A stretch of DNA of 64,000 nt from Nostocoides sp. (GCA_016716625.1 JADJVJ010000001.1:1736001-1800000), one strand, 5' to 3'; positions 17,572 through 26,601 are shown, counted from the stretch's first letter. A program made the numbers and translations. Notes: a model not told the origin generated them from the letters alone.

Positions 17572-18473
17572 TGTTACTCCGCCGATCGGCCGTCGCGGTC
17601 GTCACGGCCGCCGCCCTGCTCGCCCTGGGCGGCTGTTCCGGCGCGCCAAGCCAGACACCGGGCGCCGGGCGCCTTGACGTGGTCGCGGCCTTCTATCCCC
17701 TGGCGTATGCCGTCGAGCGGGTCGGTGGCGAGCACGTCACCGTCGCCTCGCTCACCAAACCGGGGGCCGAGCCGCACGACGTCGAACTCACGCCGAAGGA
17801 CCTCGCCTCCCTCACCAGCGCGCGCCTCGTGGTCTATCTCACGGGCTTCCAACCGGCCGTGGACGACGCGGTGGCGGCGACAGCGCAGACCCCCTCGCTC
17901 GACGTCTCGACGGCCGCTGCGCTCACCGCAGCCGCTGGCGAACCGGGGGGCGCCAAGGACCCGCACTTCTGGCTCGACCCGCAGCGCTACCGCGAGGTCG
18001 TCTCGGCCGTGGCGGACCGGCTTGCCGAGCTCGACGCCGCCCACGCCGCGGCCTACCGGGCCAACGCCGCCGCCTTCGGCACCGAACTCACCGCCCTCGA
18101 CGCCGAGTTCACCGCCGGGTTGCGGACCTGCGAAAGCCGCGATCTCGTGACGAGCCACGCCGCCTTCGGCTACCTCACCGAGCGCTACGACTTCACCCAG
18201 CGGAGCATCGCCGGCCTCTCCCCCGATGCGGAACCCGATGCTGCGAGCATGACCTCCATCGTTGCGGCGGTCCGTGCACAGGGGGTGCGAACGATCTACT
18301 CCGAGACCCTCGTGGACCCGGCTCTCGCGGAGACGATCGCTCGGGAGACCGGCGCCTCGGTGGCCGTCCTCGACCCGATCGAAGGGGTCACCGACCGCTC
18401 CGCGGGCCGGACCTACCTGGAGATCATGCGGAGCAACCTGCGCACCCTCGTCGCCGGGCAGAGGTGCTCATGA
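17571..18473 (+). CDS. znuA: Zinc ABC transporter substrate-binding lipoprotein
   Basis: Captures zinc outside the membrane and delivers it to ZnuB. The 300-residue protein has a lipoprotein signal with lipobox LGGC and lipidated C22. Cluster A-1 metal ligands are visible as H69 (GAEPHDVEL), H132 (DPHFWLDP) and H196 (VTSHAAFGYL). The histidine-rich flexible loop that many ZnuA proteins have before the second ligand is absent; that region reads AAGEPGGAKDPH. Manganese could be considered, but the linked Zur-type regulator and operator favour zinc. The stop overlaps znuC as ATGA. Expression is predicted to rise in zinc shortage. Confidence 0.92.
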   Translation: MLLRRSAVAVVTAAALLALGGCSGAPSQTPGAGRLDVVAAFYPLAYAVERVGGEHVTVASLTKPGAEPHDVELTPKDLASLTSARLVVYLTGFQPAVDDAVAATAQTPSLDVSTAAALTAAAGEPGGAKDPHFWLDPQRYREVVSAVADRLAELDAAHAAAYRANAAAFGTELTALDAEFTAGLRTCESRDLVTSHAAFGYLTERYDFTQRSIAGLSPDAEPDAASMTSIVAAVRAQGVRTIYSETLVDPALAETIARETGASVAVLDPIEGVTDRSAGRTYLEIMRSNLRTLVAGQRCS

Positions 18474-19291
18474 ACAGCGCTCCGATCCTCCATCTGCGAG
18501 GGGCCTCCTTCGGCTACGGCGAGATCGCCGTCGTCCGCGAGGTCGATCTCGACGTTCGCCCCGGCGAGGTCATCGCCCTGCTCGGCCCCAACGGCTCCGG
18601 CAAGAGCACCCTGGTGCGCGGTCTGCTCGGCCTCGCCGACCACCTCGGCGGAGTCGCCGAGGTGTTCGGCGCCCCGCTCGGCAGCAACGGCCAGCACACC
18701 TCCATCGGCTATGTCCCGCAACGGCACTCGCTCTCCGCCTCGGTGCGTGCCACGGTCACCGAGGTCGTGTCGACCGGGCGGCTGCCCTTGCGACCATGGT
18801 GGCGGCCGGGCACCCGCTCAGACGCCGACCACACCCGCAGTGCCATCGAGGCCGTCGGACTCGGTGACCGAGCTCGGGCCGAGGTCGCCGCCCTCTCCGG
18901 GGGGCAGCAGAGGCGCGTCCTCATTGCCCGTGCCCTGGCCGGGGAGAGCGAGGTCCTCGTCATGGACGAACCGACCGCCGGGGTGGACCGCGCGAGCCAG
19001 GAGGTGCTCGCCACCGTGCTCGCTCGGCTGAAGGCCGCCGGCACGACGATGCTCATCGTCACCCACGAACTCACCGCCCTCGAGGGTGTCGTCAGCCGCA
19101 TCGTCTGCCTCGATCGAGGCGTCGTCGACTTCGACGGTGACCCCACGGCATACGGGGAGCACCTCGCCGGACACCCGGTGGGCGGCCACCACCACGACGA
19201 GGACACCGAACACGCCTTCGCCTCGCGCGCGACCGTCCCGCTGGCCGGAACCGCGCCACTGGACCCCACTCCCCGGAGGCGTCATGAGTGA
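18470..19291 (+). CDS. znuC: Zinc ABC transporter ATP-binding protein
   Basis: The ATPase powering zinc import, 273 residues. Walker A GPNGSGKST lies near 39-47, the Q-loop in YVPQRHSL, the ABC signature LSGGQQRR near 140, Walker B VLVMDEPTAG near 163, and the switch histidine in VTHEL. After the ATPase core the C-terminus has a short metal-binding-like patch, GGHHHDEDTEH. The ATG at 18470 overlaps the znuA stop. The gene then overlaps znuB by 8 bases, indicating tight coupling. Confidence 0.93.
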   Translation: MNSAPILHLRGASFGYGEIAVVREVDLDVRPGEVIALLGPNGSGKSTLVRGLLGLADHLGGVAEVFGAPLGSNGQHTSIGYVPQRHSLSASVRATVTEVVSTGRLPLRPWWRPGTRSDADHTRSAIEAVGLGDRARAEVAALSGGQQRRVLIARALAGESEVLVMDEPTAGVDRASQEVLATVLARLKAAGTTMLIVTHELTALEGVVSRIVCLDRGVVDFDGDPTAYGEHLAGHPVGGHHHDEDTEHAFASRATVPLAGTAPLDPTPRRRHE

Positions 19292-20282
19292 GATCCTCGG
19301 CCTGGAGTTCATGCGGCACGCCCTACTCGCGGCCCTTCTCGTGGGCCTCAGCGCACCGCTCGTCGGAGTCTTCCTCGTGCAGCGGCGGATGTCGCTCATC
19401 GGGGACGGTATGGGGCACGTCGCGCTCGCCGGGGTCGCCGTCGGCCTGCTCACCGGCGCCCAGCCGGTCCTCGCCGCCCTCGTGGCCGCCATCCTCGCGG
19501 CCCTGGCGATCGAGCTCATCCGGGCCCGAGGAACCACGAGTGCGGATGTCGCGCTCGCGGTCATGTTCTATGGCGGCATTGCCCTCGGCGTGGTCGTCAT
19601 CGCCAAGTCGAGCGCTTCCTCACCGGCCAACCTCACGGCATACCTCTTCGGTGCCCTGCTCACCACGACCCGCGCCGACGTCCTTGTCGTCGGCGCTCTC
19701 GCGGTGACCGTCGTCGCAGCGACTCTCGTGCTGCGACAACGGTTCTTCGCGGTCGCCGGGGACGAGGAGTTCGCCCGGGCCAGCGGCCTTGCGGTGCTCC
19801 GATACAACCTCATCCTCGCCGTGCTCACCGCCGTCGTCGTCGTCGTCGCGATGCGCATCGTCGGGCTGCTCCTGATCAGCGCGCTGATGATCCTGCCGAA
19901 CGCGACCGCGCAACTGCTCGCCCGCTCCTTCCGCGCGACGATGGCGTATGCCGTCGGGATCGGCGTGCTTTGTAGCGTCGGCGGAGTCCTCATCTCCTAT
20001 GAGGCGGCCACCCCGTCCGGGGGCACCATCGTCCTGCTCGCCGTCGGGCTCTTCCTGGCGACCTCGATCCTCACCGCCGGGCTTGCCCGGGTCCGCCGGG
20101 CCTCGCACGCCCGCGCCGAAAGCCACGACCACGAACACGGACCGCACTGCGGCCACCGGGCCATCCCGCATGACGGTCACGTCGACTACGACCACGACGG
20201 GCACCGGCACGCCGCCCACCAGGGTCACTACGACGAGCACGGCCACCCGGAGCACGCCGCGGAAGGACACCCGCGCCGATGA
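19284..20282 (+). CDS. znuB: Zinc ABC transporter permease with His-rich tail
   Basis: The membrane channel of the zinc importer, 332 residues with about eight to nine helices in the first 270. Family sequences include LVQRRMSLIGDGMGHVALAG and GLLLISALMILPNATAQ. From about residue 275 the cytoplasmic tail holds 17 histidines in roughly 60 residues (for example SHDHEHGPHCGH and DYDHDGHRHAAHQGH). Such a tail could bind or sense zinc on the inner side; many ZnuB proteins end without it. The ATG at 19284 overlaps znuC by 8 bases, and the stop overlaps zur as ATGA. Confidence 0.92.
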   Translation: MSEILGLEFMRHALLAALLVGLSAPLVGVFLVQRRMSLIGDGMGHVALAGVAVGLLTGAQPVLAALVAAILAALAIELIRARGTTSADVALAVMFYGGIALGVVVIAKSSASSPANLTAYLFGALLTTTRADVLVVGALAVTVVAATLVLRQRFFAVAGDEEFARASGLAVLRYNLILAVLTAVVVVVAMRIVGLLLISALMILPNATAQLLARSFRATMAYAVGIGVLCSVGGVLISYEAATPSGGTIVLLAVGLFLATSILTAGLARVRRASHARAESHDHEHGPHCGHRAIPHDGHVDYDHDGHRHAAHQGHYDEHGHPEHAAEGHPRR

Positions 20283-20668
20283 GCACCGAACGCCGGTCGA
20301 CCCGGCAACGCGCCGCTCTCATCGAGGCGCTCGGGACCTCCCTGCGGTTCCGTTCGGCCCAGGAGATCCACGCCGACCTGCGCGACGCCGGCTCACCGAT
20401 CGGCCTAGCGACGGTCTATCGCAACCTGCAGAACCTTGCCGCCGATGGGGAGGTCGACCAGGTCCGGGCCGAGGACGGCGAGGTGCGCTACCGCGCATGC
20501 GGTTCCGGGCACCATCATCACCATCTCGTCTGTCGGGGCTGCGGGCGCACCATCGAACTCACCGCACCCGACGTCGAACGATGGTCGGAGGCCCTGGGCG
20601 CCGAGCACGGGTTCACCAATGTCCAGCACACCCTTGAGGTCACCGGGACGTGTGCTCGCTGTTCGTGA
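20279..20668 (+). CDS. zur: Zinc uptake regulator, Fur family
   Basis: A 129-residue metal-dependent repressor. The N-terminal winged helix has TRQRAALIEAL and the recognition helix region GLATVYRNLQNLAADGEV. The C-terminal dimer domain has a five-histidine run in GSGHHHHHLVCRGCG, and two CxxC pairs (CRGC and CARC) that would hold the structural zinc. It is last in the znuACB-zur operon and probably represses it through the operator at znuA, so the circuit would be self-limiting. Zinc rather than iron is inferred from gene context. Its 3' end overlaps uppS, on the other strand, by 29 bases. Confidence 0.92.
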   Translation: MSTERRSTRQRAALIEALGTSLRFRSAQEIHADLRDAGSPIGLATVYRNLQNLAADGEVDQVRAEDGEVRYRACGSGHHHHHLVCRGCGRTIELTAPDVERWSEALGAEHGFTNVQHTLEVTGTCARCS

Positions 20669-21464
20669 CCGCCTCAGCGGGGACGTCGACCGCACCCCCA
20701 TACCGACGCTCGCGGTCGACATAGTCTTCGATGGCCGCCCAGAGGTCGCGGCGGTCGTAGTCGGGCCAGAGCCGGTTCTGGAAGACCATCTCGGCATAAG
20801 CGCTCTGCCAGAGCAGGAAGTTGCTCGTCCGCTGCTCCCCCGAGGAACGGACGAAGAGGTCGACATCCGGCATGTCCGGTTCGGGAAGGTATCGGGCGAG
20901 GGTCCTCTCGTCGACCGCAGAGGCCTTGAGTCGACCCCGGGCGACGTCCTCGGCGAGGCGCCGCGCGGCATCCCCGATCTCGGCCCGACCGCCGTAGTTG
21001 ACGCAGAAGTAGAGGGTGAGCCCGGTGTTGTTCCGGGTCAGCTCCTGGGCCACCTCGAGTTCCTTGATGACCGAGCCCCACAGCCGTGGGCGACGGCCGA
21101 CCCACCGCATCCGCACCCCCCACTCGTGGAGCTGGTCGCGGCGTCGCCGGATGACGTCCCGGTTGAATCCCATGAGGAAGCGCACCTCATCCGGGCTCCG
21201 TTTCCAGTTCTCCGTGGAGAAGGCATAGGCCGACAGGTGGCTCACGCCGACCTCGATGGCTCCCGCCACGACGTCGAGCAGTGCTGCCTCCCCCGCCTCG
21301 TGGCCCTTGGTCCGGGGTAGTCCGCGCTGGTTGGCCCAGCGGCCGTTACCGTCCATGACGACAGCGACATGGCGCGGGAGCCGGTCGGCCGGGATGACCG
21401 GGGCCAGTGCCCCGCTGGGGTGCCTGAACGGTTGAGAGTATGCCGTGCGCCGTGTCCCGGTCAC
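20640..21464 (-). CDS. uppS: Isoprenyl (undecaprenyl-type) diphosphate synthase
   Basis: A cis-prenyltransferase of 274 residues that builds the polyprenyl diphosphate carrier lipid for cell wall synthesis. The catalytic Asp is D38 in VVMDGNGRWANQRGLPRTKGH. The C-terminal SSGEQRTSNFLLWQSAYAEM motif and YFCVNYGGRAEI are typical. I chose the GTG at 21464, which overlaps the recO stop as GTGA. The chain length of the product cannot be told. recO and uppS adjacency is common in actinobacteria. Confidence 0.94.
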   Translation of the reverse strand: MTGTRRTAYSQPFRHPSGALAPVIPADRLPRHVAVVMDGNGRWANQRGLPRTKGHEAGEAALLDVVAGAIEVGVSHLSAYAFSTENWKRSPDEVRFLMGFNRDVIRRRRDQLHEWGVRMRWVGRRPRLWGSVIKELEVAQELTRNNTGLTLYFCVNYGGRAEIGDAARRLAEDVARGRLKASAVDERTLARYLPEPDMPDVDLFVRSSGEQRTSNFLLWQSAYAEMVFQNRLWPDYDRRDLWAAIEDYVDRERRYGGAVDVPAEAVTNSEHTSR

Positions 21465-22186
21465 CGGGGCACCATCCGTAGGCTTCGGATCCCCCGCTCC
21501 AAATGCCACTGGACGAAGGCTGCGACCAGTCCCGCACCCTCGCGGCGATGCCACTCCTGCGAACCGTCGGCGATGGCCCAGTCACCGGAGAGCAGGGCCG
21601 CGAGCAGGCGCAGCGTCTCCGGCGCCGGCGCGGCCGAGCCGGGCGGACGGCATACCGAACAGACCACGCCACCGGCCACGACATGGAAGGCGACATGCGG
21701 CCCGGGCGCACCACACTTGGCGCAGTCGTGGAAACTCGGCGCCCAGCCCGAGATCGCCAGTGCGCGAAGGAGGTAGGCGTCCAGCACGAGCCGCGGATCA
21801 TGCTCCTGCAGAGCGAGCGAGCGCAAAGCGCCGAGGAGCAACAGGTAGTGCTGCAACGCCGGTTCGCGGTCCTCGGTGAGCCGTTCCGCCGTCTCGAGCA
21901 TGGAGGCAGCCGCGGTGTAGGACGGGTAGTGCTGGCTGATTGCATCCCCGTAGGTCTCGAGTGTCACCGCCTGGGTCACGGTGTCCAGCGTGCGCCCCTC
22001 GTAGCACTGCAGGTCCACGACCATTCCCGGCTCCAGCCGCGCCCCGAACCGGCTCTTGGTCCGGCGCACCCCCTTGCCGACGACCCGCAACCGGCCGAGC
22101 TCGCGGCCGAGCAGCACGACGATGCGGTCGGCCTCACCGAGCTTGTAGGTTCGCAGGACGATCGCCTGGTCACGGTAGAGGGGCAC
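21461..22186 (-). CDS. recO: DNA repair protein RecO
   Basis: A mediator of recombination repair, 241 residues, that helps load RecA onto SSB-coated DNA with RecR. The N-terminal OB fold begins MPLYRDQAIVLRTYKLGEAD, and a helical domain follows. A zinc ribbon is marked by C155/C158 (CAKC) and C176/C179 (CSVC). It is translationally coupled to uppS through a GTGA overlap. leuA lies farther upstream on the same strand, as in other actinobacteria, but alkB and the secreted protein intervene. Confidence 0.94.
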   Translation of the reverse strand: MPLYRDQAIVLRTYKLGEADRIVVLLGRELGRLRVVGKGVRRTKSRFGARLEPGMVVDLQCYEGRTLDTVTQAVTLETYGDAISQHYPSYTAAASMLETAERLTEDREPALQHYLLLLGALRSLALQEHDPRLVLDAYLLRALAISGWAPSFHDCAKCGAPGPHVAFHVVAGGVVCSVCRPPGSAAPAPETLRLLAALLSGDWAIADGSQEWHRREGAGLVAAFVQWHLERGIRSLRMVPR

Positions 22187-22240
22187 CGCACCATTGTGCG
22201 ATGCCCCTCCCCGTTCGGGCGGATGCCGCGCGGCCCAGGC

Positions 22241-24094
22241 TCAGGTGAGACCGGAGACCGAGATGAACCCGGTGAGCGGGTAGCTGCCGCCGGGACGGAT
22301 GTCCGGTCCGACGTTGCCGCGGCCCCAGTACTTGTCATCGAGGTTGTGGATGGAGCCAGACATCGGGCTCATCGAGCGCCACCGAACCCCGGAAGGCTCG
22401 AGGTCGTTCGCCATCGAGGACCACGCCTGCACCACGGTGAAGGCCGGCCGGGTCTCCCACCAGAGGAAGGTCTCCGGGAAGAGGTAGGACGCGAACCGTC
22501 CACCGGTGCGGCTGTCGCAGTAGGCGTTGGTGTGGAAGCCGTTGAGCAGGTGCAGGCCGCGGAAGGCCTGACCCCAGCGGTCGAAGTGGTCGAGCGTGCC
22601 GGTGGTGTCCTGGAGGACCTGGCAGGACTCGAGCTGAAGCCACTCGAGGTTGTCGTCGCCCCAGCGGGCGATGTCCGGGGTGACCGAGGGCTGGCCATTG
22701 TTGAAGGTGAACCCTCCGGGCCATCCGTGGCCGGTGTACCAGGCGGCATCGACGGCGTCGATGTACGAGGCGTCGCCGCCACCCTGGGCCTGGTCCTTGA
22801 AGTCCCACGACCAGGCGTTGTTCCCGCGCCAGTCAAAGCTCATGCTGTGGCCCTTGGCGAGCATCGTGCTGCGGAAGCCGTTCGCGCTGTCCTGGGCACA
22901 CTGCCACTCGGTGATCGGGGACTCGATGCCGTTGGAGGCAAGTTCGCCACCGACGACACCGGTGCCGCCCTGTCCGCTGGCGGTCGCGGTTCCCTCGCCC
23001 CCGGGCAGGGTGACGGCGAGAGTGGTCGCGACGCCGTTGGCGTCGGTCACGGTGAGCTTGAGGGTCTCGTTGTCGAAGCCCTCCCGCGGAGCGAGCGAGT
23101 AACTGATCGCCGAGCCCTTGACGTTGAGTGAGGTCGAGGAGGACTGCCAGCCGAAGGTGAGCGGCCCGGTCCCCCGGCTGCTCGCCTTCGCGGTGATCAG
23201 GCCCTTGGAGCCGGTCACGGTCAGGCCCACCTTGGGAGCGAGCTGCGGTGCCGCCGGGATGAGCCGGCCGGTCTCCTCCGAACCGCCCTTGACCTGGCAC
23301 TGGTAGTGCGGGAGCAGCTGCTTGGCGGCTCCGGTGCCGACCGCGCCCTTGGAGCTCAGCGGCGGGGAGTAATACACCAGTCGCGGCAGGCTCTGGCTGT
23401 CGTTTCCGCCGTACGCCTCGACGCAGAGTTTGAACGCCTCGGTCGGGTCGAGGATCGGCACGTCCGCTGACGGCACGACCTCCCGGATCGCGGCGCTGTA
23501 CGAGATGATGTCGCCGCCCCCGGAGAGCGCGACCCGGGTCTTCGCGCCGGGTCCGATCAAGGGCACCCCCTTGAGGGAGAGCTGGTAGGACACCGTGGTG
23601 TCGATGTCGTGGGTCTTGCGCACGGCCCCCTTGACGTCCCCGATCTCGACCGTGGTGTACCCGGCGATCGGGCGCGCCTCGTAGTAGTCGGGGAAGGTCA
23701 CGACACCACTCAACTTGGCGATGGCGTCGTCGGTCGGCATCGTCGTGATCTTGTCCAGCGCCGCCTCGTTGAGGGCGCGCACGGTGACCTTGTTGCCGTT
23801 CTCGTCCGTCGTCGTCGTGACGAGTTTGCTCGGCACGACGTTGAAGACCTTGGCGTTGGTGAAGGCGAAGGAACCGTCGGAGCGCACCGCGTTGCCGATG
23901 CCGAAGGTCGAGGCGAGGCGAGCCCCGTCGTCGGCGGTGAAGCCCTCCTTGACGATGTCGTAGACGGTGGCGGTGAGCCCCGCGGCCGCAGTGGCCGAGG
24001 GTGCCGTGACGGCCACCGTGGTGGCGGTCCCGGTGGCGACGGCGAGCGCGGCGAGCGCGCAGGCCCGCCGCTGAGTCGATCGTGGTGTCCTCAT
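22241..24094 (-). CDS. Large secreted protein with DUF6345-like C-terminus
   Basis: A 617-residue exported protein. The signal peptide covers about residues 1-37 and ends ATAAAG. The N-terminal half is beta-rich and repeatedly mentions VRALNEAALDKITTMPTD and GYTTVEIGDVKGAV-type sequence. A short Ig-like segment sits at about 330-400. The C-terminal third holds AAWYTGHGWPGGFTF, WLQLESCQVL, LHLLNGFHTNAYC and SRTGGRFASYLF, which I associate with the DUF6345 family. The GHG, SC and GFHT clusters look like a possible His/Cys active site, but no activity is established. The ATG at 24094 has CAGGAGAGATC in front. The start at 24094 lies 129 bases from the divergent alkB start. Confidence 0.7.
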   Translation of the reverse strand: MRTPRSTQRRACALAALAVATGTATTVAVTAPSATAAAGLTATVYDIVKEGFTADDGARLASTFGIGNAVRSDGSFAFTNAKVFNVVPSKLVTTTTDENGNKVTVRALNEAALDKITTMPTDDAIAKLSGVVTFPDYYEARPIAGYTTVEIGDVKGAVRKTHDIDTTVSYQLSLKGVPLIGPGAKTRVALSGGGDIISYSAAIREVVPSADVPILDPTEAFKLCVEAYGGNDSQSLPRLVYYSPPLSSKGAVGTGAAKQLLPHYQCQVKGGSEETGRLIPAAPQLAPKVGLTVTGSKGLITAKASSRGTGPLTFGWQSSSTSLNVKGSAISYSLAPREGFDNETLKLTVTDANGVATTLAVTLPGGEGTATASGQGGTGVVGGELASNGIESPITEWQCAQDSANGFRSTMLAKGHSMSFDWRGNNAWSWDFKDQAQGGGDASYIDAVDAAWYTGHGWPGGFTFNNGQPSVTPDIARWGDDNLEWLQLESCQVLQDTTGTLDHFDRWGQAFRGLHLLNGFHTNAYCDSRTGGRFASYLFPETFLWWETRPAFTVVQAWSSMANDLEPSGVRWRSMSPMSGSIHNLDDKYWGRGNVGPDIRPGGSYPLTGFISVSGLT

Positions 24095-24134
24095 GATCTC
24101 TCCTGGGGTGGGGTGGGTGGTTGCGCTTGTGCCC

Positions 24135-24174
24135 TGAAGAGCACATATGCCGTGCCGGTGATACCCGCTCTTCA
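24135..24174. repeat. 8-bp inverted repeat between secreted protein and alkB
   Basis: TGAAGAGC at 24135-24142 and GCTCTTCA at 24167-24174 face each other with 24 bases between. It lies in the shared intergenic region of two divergent genes, so it may be an operator. The evidence is only the symmetry. Confidence 0.35.
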
Positions 24175-24222
24175 CACGCGTCTCATCGCACAGATGTTCG
24201 ATCCATGCGGCATACTGAGGTC

Positions 24223-24843
24223 ATGCAGGGTTGCCTCCTCGACCTCGACGACGAGATCGCCGTGCGAGCGGTCGGGACCGGCCTTCGCCGTCGTCACCTG
24301 TCCATGGGCGCCTGGGTCGATGTTCGCCCCGGATGGGTGGCAGGCGCGCACGCGCTCTACTCAGCCCTACGGCATACGGTGCCATGGAACGCCGAGCGAC
24401 GGCAGATGTACGACCAGGTCCTCGACGTGCCCCGGCTGACGAAGTTCTACGGCCCGGGGGAACAGCTCCCCCACCCGGCCCTGCAGACCTGCCGGGAGGC
24501 GCTCAGCACGCACTATGCCGACGAGCTCGGGGAGCCGTTCGTCACCGCCGGGCTGTGCCTCTATCGCGACGGGCGGGACTCGGTCGCCTGGCACGGGGAT
24601 CGCATCGGTCGCTCCCGCGACGAGGACACGATGGTCGCGATCCTCTCCCTCGGCGCGGCCCGCGACCTCATGCTCCGCCCGCGCGGGGGCGGCTCGACGT
24701 CGATCCGGTTCGCGGCAGGGCACGGCGACCTGCTCGTCATGGGCGGGTCCTGCCAGCGCACCTGGGACCACTGCGTGCCCAAGTCCGCGGCCGCGACCGG
24801 ACCCAGGATCTCGGTCCAGTTCCGGGTCAGCGGCGTCCGCTGA
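24223..24843 (+). CDS. alkB: AlkB-type alpha-ketoglutarate-dependent dioxygenase
   Basis: A 206-residue Fe(II)/2-oxoglutarate enzyme that would remove alkyl groups from damaged DNA or RNA bases by oxidation. The iron ligands are H124 and D126 (WHGDR) and H183 (WDHCVPK). The 2-oxoglutarate arginines are R195 and R201 (GPRISVQFR). The ATG at 24223 sits 6 bases after CATACT within a CGGCATACT word, which could be the -10 box of a leaderless promoter. No RBS is evident. With tag it forms part of the window's alkylation-repair set, though the genes are 19 kb apart. Confidence 0.88.
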   Translation: MQGCLLDLDDEIAVRAVGTGLRRRHLSMGAWVDVRPGWVAGAHALYSALRHTVPWNAERRQMYDQVLDVPRLTKFYGPGEQLPHPALQTCREALSTHYADELGEPFVTAGLCLYRDGRDSVAWHGDRIGRSRDEDTMVAILSLGAARDLMLRPRGGGSTSIRFAAGHGDLLVMGGSCQRTWDHCVPKSAAATGPRISVQFRVSGVR

Positions 24844-24861
24844 CGCCCTCGAAGGAAGTCC

Positions 24862-26601
24862 TCAGCGCGTGCTCGCGGCGTCCCGATCCGCACGGTTGAG
24901 CGCCGAGAGGATGGCCCGCAGCGAGGCCCGCACGATCGACTCGTGGAGCCCGACACCCCACAGGACCCGCTCCCCGACCGCACACTCGACGTACGCCGCG
25001 GCCCGGGCATCGCCACCCGCAGAGAGAGCATGTTCGGCGTAGTCGAGCACTCGGACGTCGATGCCAATCGTCGCGAGAGCATCGATGAAGGCCGAGAGCG
25101 GACCATTACCGTCACCGGCGATGGTGACCTCCTCGCCATGCACGGTGATCGTCGACTCGATGTGGTCGCTGCCGTTGCTGGTGAGGGTCGAGCGGACCGG
25201 GAAGTACGCCCCCCACCGCTGGGCCGGGTCCTCGGCGTGCAGGTACTCGTCGGAGAACATCTCCCAAATCTGATCGCCGGTGAGTTCCCCGCCCTGGGCA
25301 TCGGTGTGCCGCTGGACGACGTGGCTGAACTCGACGGCGAGACGGCGCGGCAGATCCAGACCGTGCTCGGCCTTGAGCAGGTAGGACACGCCGCCCTTGC
25401 CGGACTGGCTGTTCACTCGGACCACGGCCTCGTAGGAGCGACCGATGTCATGCGGGTCAATCGGCAGGTAGGGCACACCCCAGTCGATGCCGTCGATCCC
25501 GGTGCCGGCGGCCGAGGAGCGCTTGTCCATGTCCTCGAAGCCCTTCTTGATGGCGTCCTGGTGGGAGCCGGAGAAGGCGGTGTAGACGAGGTCACCACCC
25601 CACGGATGCCGCTCGTGGACCGGGAGTTGGTTGCAGTACTCGACGGTGCGCCGGATTTCGGCCATGTCGGAGAAGTCGATCTGCGGGTCGATTCCTTGGG
25701 AGAAGAGGTTCATCCCCAGGGTGACCAAGCAGACGTTGCCGGTGCGCTCGCCATTGCCGAAGAGGCAGCCCTCGATACGGTCGGCCCCGGCCAGGTAGCC
25801 CAGTTCGGCAGCCGCCACGCCCTCGCCCCGGTCGTTGTGCGGGTGCAGGCTCACCACGACGGACCCGCGGCGCTCCAGGTGCCGAACCATCCACTCGATG
25901 GAGTCTGCATACACGTTGGGGGTGGCCATCTCGACCGTGGCCGGCAGGTTGATGATCATCTTGTGGTCCGGGGTCGGGTCGATGACGTCGATGACCTCGT
26001 TGCAAATCCGCACCGCGAACTCGAGCTCGGTGCCGGTGTAGGACTCCGGGGAGTACTCGTAGTAGACCGTGGTCTCCGGGACGGTCTCCTCGAGCTTGCG
26101 GCAGAGCCGCGCCCCCTGGAGGGCGATGTCGATGATCCCCTCCTCGCTCATCCCGAACACGACCCGCCGCTGGAGCACCGAGGTCGAGTTGTAGAAGTGG
26201 ACGATCGCCGTCTTCGCCCCCCGAATCGCGTCGTAGGTTCGCTCGATGAGGTGATCCCGGCACTGGGTGAGCACCTGGATGGTCACGTCATCGGGGATGT
26301 GGCCCTCCTCGATGAGCTGCCGACAGAAGTCGAAATCGGTTTGGCTGGCGCTCGGGAAGCCGACCTCGATCTCCTTGTAGCCCATCTTGACCAGGAGTTT
26401 GAACATCCGCAGTTTGCGGGGCGGGTCCATCGGGTCGATGAGGGCCTGGTTGCCGTCACGCAGGTCGACCGCGCACCACCGCGGGGCCTTGGTCGCCACC
26501 CTGTCCGGCCAGGTGCGGTCGGGCAGATGGACGTCGATCTGCCGCTGAAAGGGGACGTACTTCTGGGTCGGCATGCCCGAAGGCTGCTGGGGGTGGATCA
26601 T
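24862..26601 (-). CDS. leuA: 2-isopropylmalate synthase
   Basis: The first committed step of leucine synthesis: acetyl-CoA plus 2-oxoisovalerate gives 2-isopropylmalate. The 579-residue protein has an HMGL-like TIM barrel with catalytic DLRDGNQAL (46-54), SLHPHNDRGEG and GNGERTGNVCL, then the C-terminal leucine-sensing regulatory domain from about 440, ending near ECAVGERVLWGVG. The ATG at 26601 begins MIHPQQPSGMPTQKY, a usual actinobacterial N-terminus. It is preceded by a leader peptide with four consecutive leucine codons, so expression is probably set by attenuation as well as enzyme feedback. Confidence 0.95.
   Translation of the reverse strand: MIHPQQPSGMPTQKYVPFQRQIDVHLPDRTWPDRVATKAPRWCAVDLRDGNQALIDPMDPPRKLRMFKLLVKMGYKEIEVGFPSASQTDFDFCRQLIEEGHIPDDVTIQVLTQCRDHLIERTYDAIRGAKTAIVHFYNSTSVLQRRVVFGMSEEGIIDIALQGARLCRKLEETVPETTVYYEYSPESYTGTELEFAVRICNEVIDVIDPTPDHKMIINLPATVEMATPNVYADSIEWMVRHLERRGSVVVSLHPHNDRGEGVAAAELGYLAGADRIEGCLFGNGERTGNVCLVTLGMNLFSQGIDPQIDFSDMAEIRRTVEYCNQLPVHERHPWGGDLVYTAFSGSHQDAIKKGFEDMDKRSSAAGTGIDGIDWGVPYLPIDPHDIGRSYEAVVRVNSQSGKGGVSYLLKAEHGLDLPRRLAVEFSHVVQRHTDAQGGELTGDQIWEMFSDEYLHAEDPAQRWGAYFPVRSTLTSNGSDHIESTITVHGEEVTIAGDGNGPLSAFIDALATIGIDVRVLDYAEHALSAGGDARAAAYVECAVGERVLWGVGLHESIVRASLRAILSALNRADRDAASTR

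Noticed and set aside
15785..17677. A 630-codon plus-strand frame over glyQS
   Set aside because: Antisense to a certain synthetase gene; composition is typical of shadow frames.
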